Source of the DNA: an uncultured Parasutterella sp.
Lineage (GTDB): Bacteria > Pseudomonadota > Gammaproteobacteria > Burkholderiales > Burkholderiaceae_F
Direction of reading: 5' to 3'
Length of the DNA stretch: 42,729 nucleotides
Assembly (NCBI GenBank): GCA_900766055.1
Contig: CAAFTZ010000093.1
Location: 1 to 42,729 of the forward strand
A program made the translations under genes and the position numbers. A model generated the notes under the pieces. That model saw nothing but the letters and a program-made list of their open reading frames with translations, was not told the origin of the DNA and made no database searches. Positions 1 through 8,890 of this stretch are shown one piece after another. Position 1 is the stretch's first letter. Each line of letters opens with the position of its first letter.

Positions 1-744
1 ATCAACAGGCGAACTTTCATTAAGGGCACGACTGCCGGTTCTCTGTTTGTTCTCACGCTGGCCGGCTGCTCTGAAAAGAAGGACACTCCCGCCAAGAGTG
101 CTCAGACTCAGGGCACAGCTGCTGGTTTAAAGCAGGCTTCCGCCAAGCCTCACTATGTCATGGTCTTTGATCAGAACAAGTGCGTCGGCTGCGGCGAGTG
201 CAAAGAGGCTTGTGCCGAAACCAACAAAACACCAGCCGGTGTGTTCCGTCTGGCCTTAGAACGCCAGAACGGAAGAGAACCCGGAACGGCTTGCCCGTAC
301 TGCGGAAAAATCGAGCCCTGCGACTGCGAACGCAAATATGTTCGTGTTTCTTGTCAGCAGTGTCTCGATGCACCCTGTGTTCGCGTCTGCCCGACACAGG
401 CAGCTCACCGCGATCCGGAAACCAACATCGTGACGATGGACCCGGACAAATGCGTCGGCTGCAAATACTGCATCGCCGCTTGCCCGTACAACGTCCGCTT
501 TATCAACCCCCAGACCCGCGTTGCCGAAAACTGCGACTTCTGTCTGCATACCAAATTGGCCAAGGGCGAGGATCCGGCCTGCGTTTCTAAGTGCCGCTAC
601 GGTGCTTTGGCGTTCGGCGATTTGAACGATCCGAACTCTTACGTCGCCAAGCTGTTAGACGTGAAGGATGCCGTCCGGGTTCGCACCTACCTTGGTACCG
701 AACCGAGTCTGCGTTACATCCCGGTGATGAAGGAGAAAATTTAA
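1..744 (+). CDS. NrfC-like 4Fe-4S electron-transfer protein, Tat-exported (5' end missing)
   Basis: Frame 1 is open from the window edge, so the first codons lie upstream. The visible N-terminus has a twin-arginine motif (NRRTFIK) followed by a hydrophobic stretch and a lipobox-like LAGC, so this looks like a Tat-exported, possibly lipid-anchored protein. The mature part has ferredoxin-type cysteine clusters: CVGCGECKEAC, CQQCLDAPCVRVCP, CVGCKYCIAACP and CDFC...CVSKC, the pattern of NrfC/DmsB/PsrB-like four-cluster subunits that pass electrons between a quinol-reactive membrane subunit and a terminal reductase or cytochrome. An extra CPYC...CDC segment lies between the first two groups. The stop codon directly abuts the start of the NrfD-like gene. 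The partner catalytic subunit is not in the window, so the substrate (nitrite, polysulfide, tetrathionate or other) cannot be named. Confidence 0.9.
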   Translation: MNRRTFIKGTTAGSLFVLTLAGCSEKKDTPAKSAQTQGTAAGLKQASAKPHYVMVFDQNKCVGCGECKEACAETNKTPAGVFRLALERQNGREPGTACPYCGKIEPCDCERKYVRVSCQQCLDAPCVRVCPTQAAHRDPETNIVTMDPDKCVGCKYCIAACPYNVRFINPQTRVAENCDFCLHTKLAKGEDPACVSKCRYGALAFGDLNDPNSYVAKLLDVKDAVRVRTYLGTEPSLRYIPVMKEKI

Positions 745-1692
745 ATGGACGGAGCCATCAACTTTACAATGGGTTTATCCGAGGGCATCGCTTGGCCCTG
801 GCCGATCGCCGTCTATTTGTTCTTAGCCGGCATCTCGGGCGGTGCGGTTGCCGTAGCCCTTATGCTTAACTTCTTTAGGCATAAGACGGAAACAACGCCC
901 ATCATAAAATCAGCGAGCATTATCGGCTTAGCCACGATTCTGCTCGGCATGCTCTGCTTAGTGCTTGACCTAACCAATCCTCTGTACTTCTGGAGAATTT
1001 TGGTCTACTACAACCCGACGAGCGTCATGAGCATCGGCGTTATGCTGCTGCTCTTCTACATCCCGCTGGTTGCAGTGCTGATGGTGATGTCCTTTGCAGA
1101 CACGTTCAGCAAGTGGCCGCTGTTAGGCTGGGTTAAACCGGTCTGTGACCAACTGGAAAAGTTCCGCGTTTGGATCAACGCGATCGTGATGGTGCTGGCA
1201 ATTGCCATCTGCGCCTACACCGGTTTCCTGATCTCCGCGCTGATCCGTTTCCCGCTGATCAACACGGCCGTGCTTCCCGCCCTCTTCGTTGCTTCCGGTA
1301 TCTCTGCCGGTATGGCTGCCACTAAGATTTTGGCCGCCTGCTGCTTCGGAGCCCGCGAAGAAGATCCCGATATGCACGCAATGCACCAGGCCGAATGGCC
1401 GGTCATGGCAACAGAGGCTTTCTGTCTGTTCATGATTGCCATTGCCCTGCTCTCCGGCAACGAATCTGCCAAGCTTGCCTTCAGTGCCTTCACGGACGGC
1501 ATCTGGGCAGTTGTCTTCTGGGTCGGTGCCGTCGGTATCGGTTTCGGCATTCCGCTGATCGCTTCGATTATTGCTGGTAAGCGTACCGAATCCAAGGTTT
1601 CCTTCTACTTTGCTGGTACCTGCGCGATTGCCGGCATGATGTGTCTGCGTCTGTTCATTCTCTATGCAGGACAGATGAACACCATCGTTTAG
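745..1692 (+). CDS. NrfD/PsrC-family integral membrane quinol-reactive subunit
   Basis: A 315-residue, highly hydrophobic protein with about eight to nine predicted membrane spans. It starts immediately after the iron-sulfur gene stop codon, which argues for translational coupling and a shared complex. NrfD-family proteins exchange electrons between the quinone pool and a periplasmic four-cluster ferredoxin subunit without carrying haem themselves. The length and the N-terminal sequence around WPWPIAVYLFLAGISGG, typical of the family, support the call. Orientation and the electron acceptor of the complex depend on upstream genes outside the window. Confidence 0.88.
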   Translation: MDGAINFTMGLSEGIAWPWPIAVYLFLAGISGGAVAVALMLNFFRHKTETTPIIKSASIIGLATILLGMLCLVLDLTNPLYFWRILVYYNPTSVMSIGVMLLLFYIPLVAVLMVMSFADTFSKWPLLGWVKPVCDQLEKFRVWINAIVMVLAIAICAYTGFLISALIRFPLINTAVLPALFVASGISAGMAATKILAACCFGAREEDPDMHAMHQAEWPVMATEAFCLFMIAIALLSGNESAKLAFSAFTDGIWAVVFWVGAVGIGFGIPLIASIIAGKRTESKVSFYFAGTCAIAGMMCLRLFILYAGQMNTIV

Positions 1693-1714
1693 ACGCGATA
1701 AAGCCATAAAATTT

Positions 1715-1751
1715 CAGCCGGTCCTCCCCTCGAGAACCGGCTGATTTTTTT
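1715..1751 (+). terminator. Rho-independent terminator after the NrfCD-like genes
   Basis: Perfect 8-bp stem (CAGCCGGT at 1715-1722, ACCGGCTG at 1736-1743) followed by A and seven T. It lies between convergent genes, and a short A run at 1708-1711 could give weak termination for the minus-strand dgt operon too. Confidence 0.88.
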
Positions 1752-1762
1752 GCGTTTCCAAC

Positions 1763-2908
1763 TTAGATTTCGAAAGCCGGATTCAGCACCCGGTTAAATT
1801 CCAAGACTGCATATCGATCAGTCATACCGGCGATGTAATCGGCCACCGTGCGTTCCACGCCGTATCGCTTGGACCGTTCCTGGTAGAGCGGCGGCAGAAG
1901 CGCCGGGGAACGCGCAAAAGTTTGATAGAGCTGAGTAATCATGTCTGCGGACTTTTCTACCGCCCGCAAGACGCGGTAATGACGGTAGAGCTTGTCCATT
2001 AAAGTGCTCTTCAAAATTCTCATCTGACCTCGAGCCTCTTCCGAGAAAGAAACCAGCGGCGTCTTCAAAGCCCTGACGTCGTCCGGAGATTTCGGCTGCG
2101 CGGCTTCAATGTTCGCTCGGCTCGTGGAGACTAAGTCATCGACCATGTAACCGATGAGGCGTCTGACTACTTCCTTTTGCTTGCGGCGCTCCTGAATATC
2201 CGGATACTCTGCATCTACCTGCGCATGATATTCAGCATATAAAGGGACGTTTTCGATAAGATCTGTTTCATCTAGATAACCGACACGCAGTCCGTCATCG
2301 ATATCGTGCGTGCTGTAGGCAATCGCATCGGCGATATTGACGAGCTGGGCTTCCAGAGACGGCTGCTCGCCTTTTAAAAAGCGTTCGCCTAAGGCGCCGA
2401 GTCGCAGTGCGTTTTCCCGGCTGCAGTGCTTCAGAATACCTTCCCGTGTCTCCCAAGTCAGATTCAGTCCGTCAAAATTCGGATACTGGTCCTCGAGAAG
2501 GTCCACGATTCGAAGCGACTGAAGATTGTGTTCAAAACCGCCGTGATCTGCCATGCAGCGGTCGAGCGCCGTTTGTCCGGAATGGCCGAAGGGCGTGTGA
2601 CCGAGATCATGCGCAAGTGCAATCGCTTCCGTTAAATCGGGATTGATCTTCAAAAGCGTCGCCGTTGTACGCCCAATCTGTGCCACTTCAAGGGTGTGGG
2701 TCAAACGCGTACGGAATAAATCGCCCTCGTGATTCACAAAGACCTGCGTCTTGTATTCCAGTCTGCGGAACGCTGAACTATGGATGATGCGGTCGCGGTC
2801 ACGTTGAAACTCGGTACGCGACGTACTGCTCTTTTCCTCAATCGCTCGCCCTCGAGAGTTTGCAGAACTGCAGGCGTAGTCCGCCAGCTCAAAACCTTCC
2901 GTAATCAT
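1763..2908 (-). CDS. dgt: Deoxyguanosinetriphosphate triphosphohydrolase-like HD protein
   Basis: 381 residues of the dGTPase type-2 family, which hydrolyses dNTPs (classically dGTP) to the nucleoside plus tripolyphosphate. The metal-binding HD signature is visible: His71 in RLTHTLEV, His100-Asp101 in ALAHDLGHTPFGH, and a later aspartate in the AYSTHDIDDG segment. The N-terminal RTEFQRDRDRI and SSAFRRLEYKTQVF blocks are family hallmarks. Its start overlaps the aroB stop by 4 bp (ATGA), so it is the last gene of an aroK-aroB-dgt operon, a known betaproteobacterial order. Confidence 0.93.
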   Translation of the reverse strand: MITEGFELADYACSSANSRGRAIEEKSSTSRTEFQRDRDRIIHSSAFRRLEYKTQVFVNHEGDLFRTRLTHTLEVAQIGRTTATLLKINPDLTEAIALAHDLGHTPFGHSGQTALDRCMADHGGFEHNLQSLRIVDLLEDQYPNFDGLNLTWETREGILKHCSRENALRLGALGERFLKGEQPSLEAQLVNIADAIAYSTHDIDDGLRVGYLDETDLIENVPLYAEYHAQVDAEYPDIQERRKQKEVVRRLIGYMVDDLVSTSRANIEAAQPKSPDDVRALKTPLVSFSEEARGQMRILKSTLMDKLYRHYRVLRAVEKSADMITQLYQTFARSPALLPPLYQERSKRYGVERTVADYIAGMTDRYAVLEFNRVLNPAFEI

Positions 2909-3987
2909 GGCCCGTACCCTTCTCCCAAAAGAACTTCCCTAATCAGGCTTTCAGGAACTTCTTCGATTACTGTTGTCCCGACCGCAACGGGCAGAATAAA
3001 GTGAGGAACGCCTTTGGTGCTCTTTTTATCACCTTTCATCGCCTCAATCGCCTTTGCGGCACTGATACCGGCAATGCGGACAGGTAGTCCCGCTCGATGG
3101 ATCAAATCTTGAATCCGCTTAACGTCCTCACGATTAATTTTGCCCTGCTTTTCAGCGGTCACTGCCGCCAAAACGGTGCCTACAGCCACCGCTTCTCCGT
3201 GCAGCCAGGTGCCGTAACCGGTCAGCTTTTCAATGGCGTGCCCGAATGTATGGCCGAGATTCAGTTTGGCGCGCTCACCCTTTTCTTTTTCATCTCGGGA
3301 GACGACGCCGGCCTTAATCTCGCAGGATCGTCCGACAACTTCGGCCACCGTCTCAGGATCAAGCGCTCTTAACTGCTCCATGTCACGCTCGAGCTCTTCG
3401 AAATAAGCTTTATCCGCCAAGACTCCGTGCTTAATAATTTCTGCAATACCGGCACCGATTTCTCTTTCCGGCAGTGTCCGCAAAAAGTCGGAGTCGGCAA
3501 TCACGGCTTCCGGCTGATGAAAAGCGCCGACCAAGTTTTTCCCTGCCGTCATATTCATGCCGGTTTTTCCGCCGACGGAAGAGTCCACCATCGCAAGCAG
3601 TGTTGTCGGAACTTGAATAAAGCGGATGCCGCGCATATAAATCGCCGCCGCAAAACCGGCAAGGTCTCCGACCACGCCGCCTCCGAGTGCGATCACGACC
3701 GACTTGCGGTCCGCGCCCATCGATGCGAGTTTTTCAAGAATTGCCGAGATACTGTTCCAGTCTTTATAAGCCTCGCCGTCAGGCAGGACGACCGATTCCG
3801 TGCGGCAAACCGTATTGCAGAGTTCTGATACTTTTTTCAGATAAAGCGAACCAACCGTAATATTGGTGACGATAAGACAACTGGAAGGATTGAGTCGTTT
3901 CAATTCCGCCGGGAGCTCTTTGATCACGCCGGACCCCAACTTAATGGTGTAGGAGTGGCCGGGAACATTGACTTGTACTTCTTTCAT
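2905..3987 (-). CDS. aroB: 3-dehydroquinate synthase
   Basis: 360 residues, normal length. It converts DAHP to 3-dehydroquinate in the shikimate pathway in the cytoplasm, using NAD and a divalent metal. The NAD-binding GGGVVGDLAGFAA motif, the VPTTLLAMVDSSVGGKTG loop and the metal-ligand region NLGHTFGHAIE are all present. It is translationally coupled at both ends: it overlaps aroK by 4 bp upstream and dgt by 4 bp downstream. Confidence 0.97.
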   Translation of the reverse strand: MKEVQVNVPGHSYTIKLGSGVIKELPAELKRLNPSSCLIVTNITVGSLYLKKVSELCNTVCRTESVVLPDGEAYKDWNSISAILEKLASMGADRKSVVIALGGGVVGDLAGFAAAIYMRGIRFIQVPTTLLAMVDSSVGGKTGMNMTAGKNLVGAFHQPEAVIADSDFLRTLPEREIGAGIAEIIKHGVLADKAYFEELERDMEQLRALDPETVAEVVGRSCEIKAGVVSRDEKEKGERAKLNLGHTFGHAIEKLTGYGTWLHGEAVAVGTVLAAVTAEKQGKINREDVKRIQDLIHRAGLPVRIAGISAAKAIEAMKGDKKSTKGVPHFILPVAVGTTVIEEVPESLIREVLLGEGYGP

Positions 3988-4532
3988 GCTTGTTCTTTAG
4001 CGAGTTGGTGTTGATAGATGCTGTTGAGGAGTTCTTGGGCGGCGCGCACTGCGTTCATTCCGTCCGTCTCATAAGAGATATCGGCGACTTCTTCGTATAA
4101 AGGGCCTCTTGCCCGGAGCAGGCGGCAAATCTTCTCCATCGGATCCTCGCATTGGAGCAAAGGCCGATCGGTGCCTTGTGTGCGCCTGAAACATTCTTCT
4201 GCGCTAACTTTAAGATGGACTGCGACAGCCGGGGACGCTTTTAGTATTTCACGGTTTTCTTCCCGGGTCACAACACCGCCGCCGGTCGCAACGACCATAT
4301 CGGATGCATTCGCATATTCCCGCAGGAGGCGGGTTTCCCGGCGCCTAAAGCCGGCTTCACCTTCCGACTCGAAAATATGAGGAATCGAGACCCCGCAGCG
4401 CTCTTCCAGCTCTCGATCGAGATCGACGAATTTCGTCCCCATCAAGACAGCCAAAGCTTTGCCGATCGTCGACTTCCCGGCGCCCATCATTCCGACGAGG
4501 ATTATCGTCCGGTTCGGAGGTTGTACTGCCAT
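3984..4532 (-). CDS. aroK: Shikimate kinase
   Basis: 182 residues. Phosphorylates shikimate at O3 with ATP. The Walker A sequence GMMGAGKSTIGKAL sits near the N-terminus, followed by the shikimate-binding FVDLDRELEER and FRRRETRLL regions and the ATGGGVV loop. It is the first gene of the coupled aroK-aroB-dgt set. In many beta- and gammaproteobacteria pilMNOPQ precede this gene; here a transporter gene lies upstream instead. Confidence 0.96.
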   Translation of the reverse strand: MAVQPPNRTIILVGMMGAGKSTIGKALAVLMGTKFVDLDRELEERCGVSIPHIFESEGEAGFRRRETRLLREYANASDMVVATGGGVVTREENREILKASPAVAVHLKVSAEECFRRTQGTDRPLLQCEDPMEKICRLLRARGPLYEEVADISYETDGMNAVRAAQELLNSIYQHQLAKEQA

Positions 4533-4609
4533 ATAGCTCCTTTGCTTTACTCAGCTGCGAATGTTCTAAATTTTAGCAACGCGCTTTCAATCCTGAGGAT
4601 CCATGGCTG

Positions 4610-5038
4610 TCATTTAATCAGGAAAAACAAACCGATACCGCAAATGACAACACCGAGTAATTTCCGCCCGGTAATCGGTTCGCCGTAAAACAAGAATCCT
4701 ATGAACAACAAGAGGATGGCAAGAGCGATATTGGTCACCAGAGAGGCCGTGTTGATTTTCCATCCGGCGCGGTATGTGAGAATGTAGCCGACTTCCAAAG
4801 CCACCACAGCCAAGCCGAGCGTCGGCGCCGTCCAGTTAAGTTTCGAGAGTTCTAGAGAAACAGCCTCTCTCGACTGAGAAAAAAGAAAGACCGAAATGCA
4901 GACCGCAGCGGCTGTTAAGTAAGTAACACACAGCGAGAGAAAAGGATTCGCTTGTTCAGGCGTGGATTTAGTACAGATGTTATAGAAGCAGTTTGCCAGA
5001 GTGATCAGCGCAATCGGCCAAAATAGATTCCAAAACAT
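4610..5038 (-). CDS. Half-size EamA/DMT-type membrane transporter
   Basis: 142 residues with about five predicted membrane spans (starting with WPIALITLANCFYN and ending in GRKLLGVVICGIGLFFLIK). This is half the length of a ten-helix EamA permease, as expected for single-domain members that dimerise. The C-terminal LLLFIGFLFYGEPITGRKLLG block is the typical end of an EamA domain. The substrate cannot be deduced. It lies 77 bp upstream of aroK on the same strand and is divergent from azlC. Confidence 0.75.
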   Translation of the reverse strand: MFWNLFWPIALITLANCFYNICTKSTPEQANPFLSLCVTYLTAAAVCISVFLFSQSREAVSLELSKLNWTAPTLGLAVVALEVGYILTYRAGWKINTASLVTNIALAILLLFIGFLFYGEPITGRKLLGVVICGIGLFFLIK

Positions 5039-5218
5039 GATGTCCTTAGGTTTTCGTTCAGTTCCTCTTATCTCCTATTAATGTAAGGTGCGGAACCTCA
5101 TTCTGCGAACTTACGCCTAGGATCGTGTGTTTTTTCCTGCGTTTCATTCAATCTAAGTATTTGCTCACTAAAATGGATTTCTACAAGAAAAATTAGCACC
5201 TTAAATCCTAAAGATAGA

Positions 5219-5935
5219 ATGCAGCTTCAAAGTTCCCTAGTGAAAAACGCCTTTACCGCCTCTATCCCGGTGTGTATGGGTTACATTCCGCTTGGTATCG
5301 TATTCGGCTTCCTTTGCGTTCAGGCAGGCGCTCCATGGTGGATTCCGCCGATCAGCTCAATCCTGATTTACGGAGGAGCGGTCCAATACATGATGATTCC
5401 GATGCTGGCAGCCGACATGTCAGTAGCGTCCATCGCTTTTGCGACTGCTGTCGTCAATCTGCGGCATGTTTTCTATGGCCTCTCTTTACTAGATCGTCTG
5501 CATACCGCCCGATGGAAAAAATGGCTGATTGCCTTTTTGCTGACCGATGAGACTTACTCTCTTATTACAACAGAGAAGAAAGACGCGCCCATCGATCGTC
5601 TGGTCCTGATCGCACTCTTCGACTATTCATGGTGGATTCTCGGAAGTCTGATCGGCGGCTTGCTCGGCGCGGCCGCTACAATCGAACTCGCCGGTTTCGA
5701 CTTTGTTCTTACAAGTCTCTTCGCCATGCTCCTGTGCGAACAGTGGCGAGGCCGCGTCAACTCTAAACCGCTCTGGGTTGCCTTGATCGGTTATGCCGTC
5801 GCTCGTTTTATTAGTGCCGACAACGCGTTAGCAATCGCCATTGCGATTTGTGCCCTAAGTGCAATCCTTTTTGCCTTCCAAAAGAATCCTCTGCCCAAGG
5901 TCGCCCGTTCCGCCGGAGGCTCCAGCCATGAATGA
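5219..5935 (+). CDS. azlC: Branched-chain amino acid exporter, large subunit
   Basis: 238 residues, AzlC family. The N-terminal IPVCMGYIPLGIVFGFL and the NLRHVFYGLSLLDR region are characteristic. AzlC with AzlD forms an inner-membrane exporter for branched-chain amino acids and some analogues. The stop codon lies inside the start region of the following azlD gene (8-bp overlap), so the two subunits are co-translated. Confidence 0.92.
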   Translation: MQLQSSLVKNAFTASIPVCMGYIPLGIVFGFLCVQAGAPWWIPPISSILIYGGAVQYMMIPMLAADMSVASIAFATAVVNLRHVFYGLSLLDRLHTARWKKWLIAFLLTDETYSLITTEKKDAPIDRLVLIALFDYSWWILGSLIGGLLGAAATIELAGFDFVLTSLFAMLLCEQWRGRVNSKPLWVALIGYAVARFISADNALAIAIAICALSAILFAFQKNPLPKVARSAGGSSHE

Positions 5936-6257
5936 TTACGTGTATCTCTTTACGGTGTTCATCGCCATGGGCGCAGTGACCGCAGCTGAGCGCCTTCTGC
6001 CTTTTGCCTGCTCTTCTTGGCTGCGCAAGCAGCGCTGGGTCGGTGTTGTGGGCGATTTTCTGCCGCTCGCCATTATGGTCCTTTTGGTTCTGCACGCCTC
6101 GACCGGCTCAGCACTCGCCCGTGGAGGTCTCCCTGTTCCGGAAGCCGCCGGCGTCTTCCTCACATTGATTGTCCAATGGTTTGTTAAAAAACCGCTCCTT
6201 TCCATCTTTGCCGGAACAGCCGTTTACGTAATTCTGGTCAACAGCCTTTTTGCCTAG
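5928..6257 (+). CDS. azlD: Branched-chain amino acid exporter, small subunit
   Basis: 109 residues with four hydrophobic segments, AzlD family. The open frame extends upstream to 5859, but the ATG at 5928 is preferred: GGAGG lies at 5915-5919 at good spacing, and the family N-terminus (short tail, then YLFTVFIAMGAVTAAERLLPF) begins there. It overlaps the azlC stop by 8 bp. Confidence 0.88.
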   Translation: MNDYVYLFTVFIAMGAVTAAERLLPFACSSWLRKQRWVGVVGDFLPLAIMVLLVLHASTGSALARGGLPVPEAAGVFLTLIVQWFVKKPLLSIFAGTAVYVILVNSLFA

Positions 6258-6303
6258 CATCGAGCTGCCGATACAGTCTGTAACAGTCAGACAGCAAGAG
6301 ATT

Positions 6304-6328
6304 GGGAGGAAGCGCACGCTTTCCTCCC
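6304..6328. other. Strong hairpin between azlD and ponA
   Basis: GGGAGGA-AGCG (6304-6314) pairs with CGCT-TTCCTCCC (6317-6328) with one bulged base. There is no T run after it on either strand, so it may be an RNA-stabilising or weak termination structure rather than a classical terminator. Confidence 0.5.
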
Positions 6329-6376
6329 CAAAAGGTAAAATTAGGCGCTCATACAAACAATTAACGTGAGAATATT

Positions 6377-8788
6377 GTGGCTGATACCAATAGAACTACG
6401 CCGGCTCGTTCCGCCGACAAATCTCCGAAGAAAGCCCCTGCGCCTCGAAAAGGAGGAAGCAGGCTCTGGGGTTTCTTTAAGGGCTTCGTCGCAACCTGCA
6501 TTGCCCTCGCTTTGGCCGGCGTCGGTTTAGCGCTTTTTGTCTTCGCCCTCGTTTACTCTCAGCTCCCTCCGATTGACACCGTCGTCGACTACAAGCCAAA
6601 AGTCCCGATGCGCGTCTGGACCGCCGACGGCAAGCTGATTGCCGAATTCGGCGAAGAACGCCGCGACTTCGTCACGATTAACGAAATTCCGCCGCTCGTC
6701 AAAGAAGCTTTGATTTCTGCAGAAGACGACGGCTTCTATCAGCACGCCGGTATCGAACCCAAAGGCTTCATTCGTGCTGCACTGAATAATTTAGCTACTG
6801 GCAGAAAGAGTCAGGGTGCTTCCACCATCACGATGCAGGTCGCCCGCAACTTCTTCCTCTCCAGCGAACGAAGCTACATTCGTAAACTCTACGAGGTGGC
6901 CATGGCTTTCAAGATCGAAGCCAATCTCAGCAAAGATGAGATCCTTCAGATTTATATGAACCAGATCTTCCTCGGCAACCGTGCTTACGGTTTTGCTGCG
7001 GCTGCACGCACTTACTATGGCAAAAGCCTTCAGCAGCTGACGGCCGGAGAAGCTGCCACTCTGGCCGGCCTTCCTGCCGCGCCTTCGGTTTACAACCCGT
7101 TTGCAAGTCCTAAACGCGCCAAGATGCGTAGAGACTACGTGCTCGGCCGCATGAGAGATCTGGGCTACATCTCCGAAGCTGAGTACCAAAAGGAAGTCAG
7201 TGCACCGATTCAGACACGCCTGACGCGTGTTGCCGAGCAGGTCGGCACGCCGACCCGCATGAATGAATCTCTCCATGCCGAATACGTTGCCGAACTCGTC
7301 CGCACGCTGATGTTCGACATCTTCCAGCAGGAAACCTATACCCGCGGTCTGAACGTTTACACCACGATTAATTCTGATGATCAGGGCTACGCTTACAAGG
7401 CCCTCAGAAGCCACCTGCAGTCTTATGACCACAGCCAAGGCTATCGAGGCCCCGAAGCCAAAGTCGATATCAGCGATCCGAAGACGCGCGAACAAAACAT
7501 CTCCAATGCACTGCAGGAAGCGCTGATTGCCACCGATATGCCGGCGGTCGTCGCCTTAGAAGTCTCGCCGACGGAAGTTAAAGTCCAAATGTCTCACGGC
7601 AAGGTGATCTCTATCACAGGCAAAGGTTTGGATTTCGTGAAGAAAGCACTTCAGCCAAAAGCAAAGCCTGACATCAAGATCGTCCCGGGATCCGTGCTGA
7701 GACTTCAGAGCAACAAGGAAGGCTACTGGGAAATCACCCAAATTCCTCAGGCTGAGGCCGCTTTTATTGCGACAGAGTACAACACCGGCGCCATCAAAGC
7801 AATGGTCGGCGGCTATGACTTCGCCCTGAATAAATTTAATCACGTCACTCAAGCGTGGCGTCAGCCAGGCTCGTCCTTTAAGCCTTTTATTTATTCAGCT
7901 GCGATCGAGAAAGGATTTTCTCCGCAGACAGTCATCAATGACGCTCCGATCGTCTTGGATCCATCTGAAACCGGCTTTAAGAAGTGGAATCCGAAGAACT
8001 TCTCCGGCAAGTTCAGCGGCCCGATCATGATGAAGGACGCCTTGAAGAAATCGCTGAACCTCGTTTCGATTCGAATTCTTCAGGCGATCACACCTCGCTA
8101 TGCAGTGGACTTCATCCAGCGTTTCGGCTTTGACTCGGATAAACATCCGCCGCATTTATCTATGGCGCTCGGTGCCGGATCCGTTACGCCGTGGCAGATG
8201 GTGGAAGGCTTCTCCGTTTTTGCCAACGTCGGCAGAAGAACGGAACCGTATTTGATTTCCAAAGTCACCGATGCTTCCGGCAAAGTCCTGATGCAGTCGA
8301 CAGCGGAAGCAGAAAAAGTGGCCGGGATTGAAGCGCTTGACCCGCGCAACGCTTACATCATGCATCAGATGCTGCACGGCGTTGCGACTTCCGGTACAGC
8401 AGCACGCGCAACCGCTATGCTTAAAAGAACGGATATTGCCGGCAAGACCGGAACCAGTAACGATGCATTTGATGTGTGGTTTGTCGGATACGCCGGCGAC
8501 CAGTGCGCAGCCGTCTGGATGGGCTTTGACCAGCCTCGCAGCTTGGGCCGCAGAGCTCAAGGGGCCGGACTTGCTCTGCCTGTTTGGATTGATTACATGA
8601 GGGACGCCATTAAAAACGAACCCAACGTTGTTCGCAAAGCGCCTCCCGGTGTAACGGAAGAAGGCGGCAATCTGTATTACACCAATCGTAAAGATGCGAT
8701 TCCGAACTTAGGCCTTGATCAGGCGGCAACCGATGATCCCATTGGCGCCCTGATCCACGATAGCTCGGTAAGAGGACAAATCTTCTAA
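6377..8788 (+). CDS. mrcA: Penicillin-binding protein 1A (bifunctional transglycosylase/transpeptidase)
   Basis: 803 residues starting at a GTG codon. A basic cytoplasmic tail (about 35 residues) and one membrane anchor (about 36-60) precede a GT51 glycosyltransferase domain with catalytic Glu at about 116 in ISAEDDGFYQHAG and the QGASTITMQVARN and FLGNRAYGFAAAA motifs. The transpeptidase domain carries SSFK (Ser499), the SVTPWQMVEGFS block and KTGTS (Lys690). It polymerises and crosslinks peptidoglycan at the inner membrane. The gene is commonly divergent from pilMNOPQ-aroKB in related bacteria; here it is separated from aroK by transporter genes instead. Confidence 0.96.
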   Translation: MADTNRTTPARSADKSPKKAPAPRKGGSRLWGFFKGFVATCIALALAGVGLALFVFALVYSQLPPIDTVVDYKPKVPMRVWTADGKLIAEFGEERRDFVTINEIPPLVKEALISAEDDGFYQHAGIEPKGFIRAALNNLATGRKSQGASTITMQVARNFFLSSERSYIRKLYEVAMAFKIEANLSKDEILQIYMNQIFLGNRAYGFAAAARTYYGKSLQQLTAGEAATLAGLPAAPSVYNPFASPKRAKMRRDYVLGRMRDLGYISEAEYQKEVSAPIQTRLTRVAEQVGTPTRMNESLHAEYVAELVRTLMFDIFQQETYTRGLNVYTTINSDDQGYAYKALRSHLQSYDHSQGYRGPEAKVDISDPKTREQNISNALQEALIATDMPAVVALEVSPTEVKVQMSHGKVISITGKGLDFVKKALQPKAKPDIKIVPGSVLRLQSNKEGYWEITQIPQAEAAFIATEYNTGAIKAMVGGYDFALNKFNHVTQAWRQPGSSFKPFIYSAAIEKGFSPQTVINDAPIVLDPSETGFKKWNPKNFSGKFSGPIMMKDALKKSLNLVSIRILQAITPRYAVDFIQRFGFDSDKHPPHLSMALGAGSVTPWQMVEGFSVFANVGRRTEPYLISKVTDASGKVLMQSTAEAEKVAGIEALDPRNAYIMHQMLHGVATSGTAARATAMLKRTDIAGKTGTSNDAFDVWFVGYAGDQCAAVWMGFDQPRSLGRRAQGAGLALPVWIDYMRDAIKNEPNVVRKAPPGVTEEGGNLYYTNRKDAIPNLGLDQAATDDPIGALIHDSSVRGQIF

Positions 8789-8844
8789 TCGTTGCTCTGA
8801 AAAATACGGCTGAAGCTCTTAGCCTTTATTTTCTATGAGCACCT

Positions 8845-8867
8845 CGAGGGCGTGAGCGCCCTCGTTT
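8845..8867 (+). terminator. Hairpin terminator after mrcA
   Basis: Perfect stem CGAGGGCG (8845-8852), loop TGAG, CGCCCTCG (8857-8864), then only three T. It sits between convergent mrcA and amtB and may serve both. Confidence 0.65.
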
Positions 8868-8890
8868 ACTTTGAAAGATTAGATGTAAAG

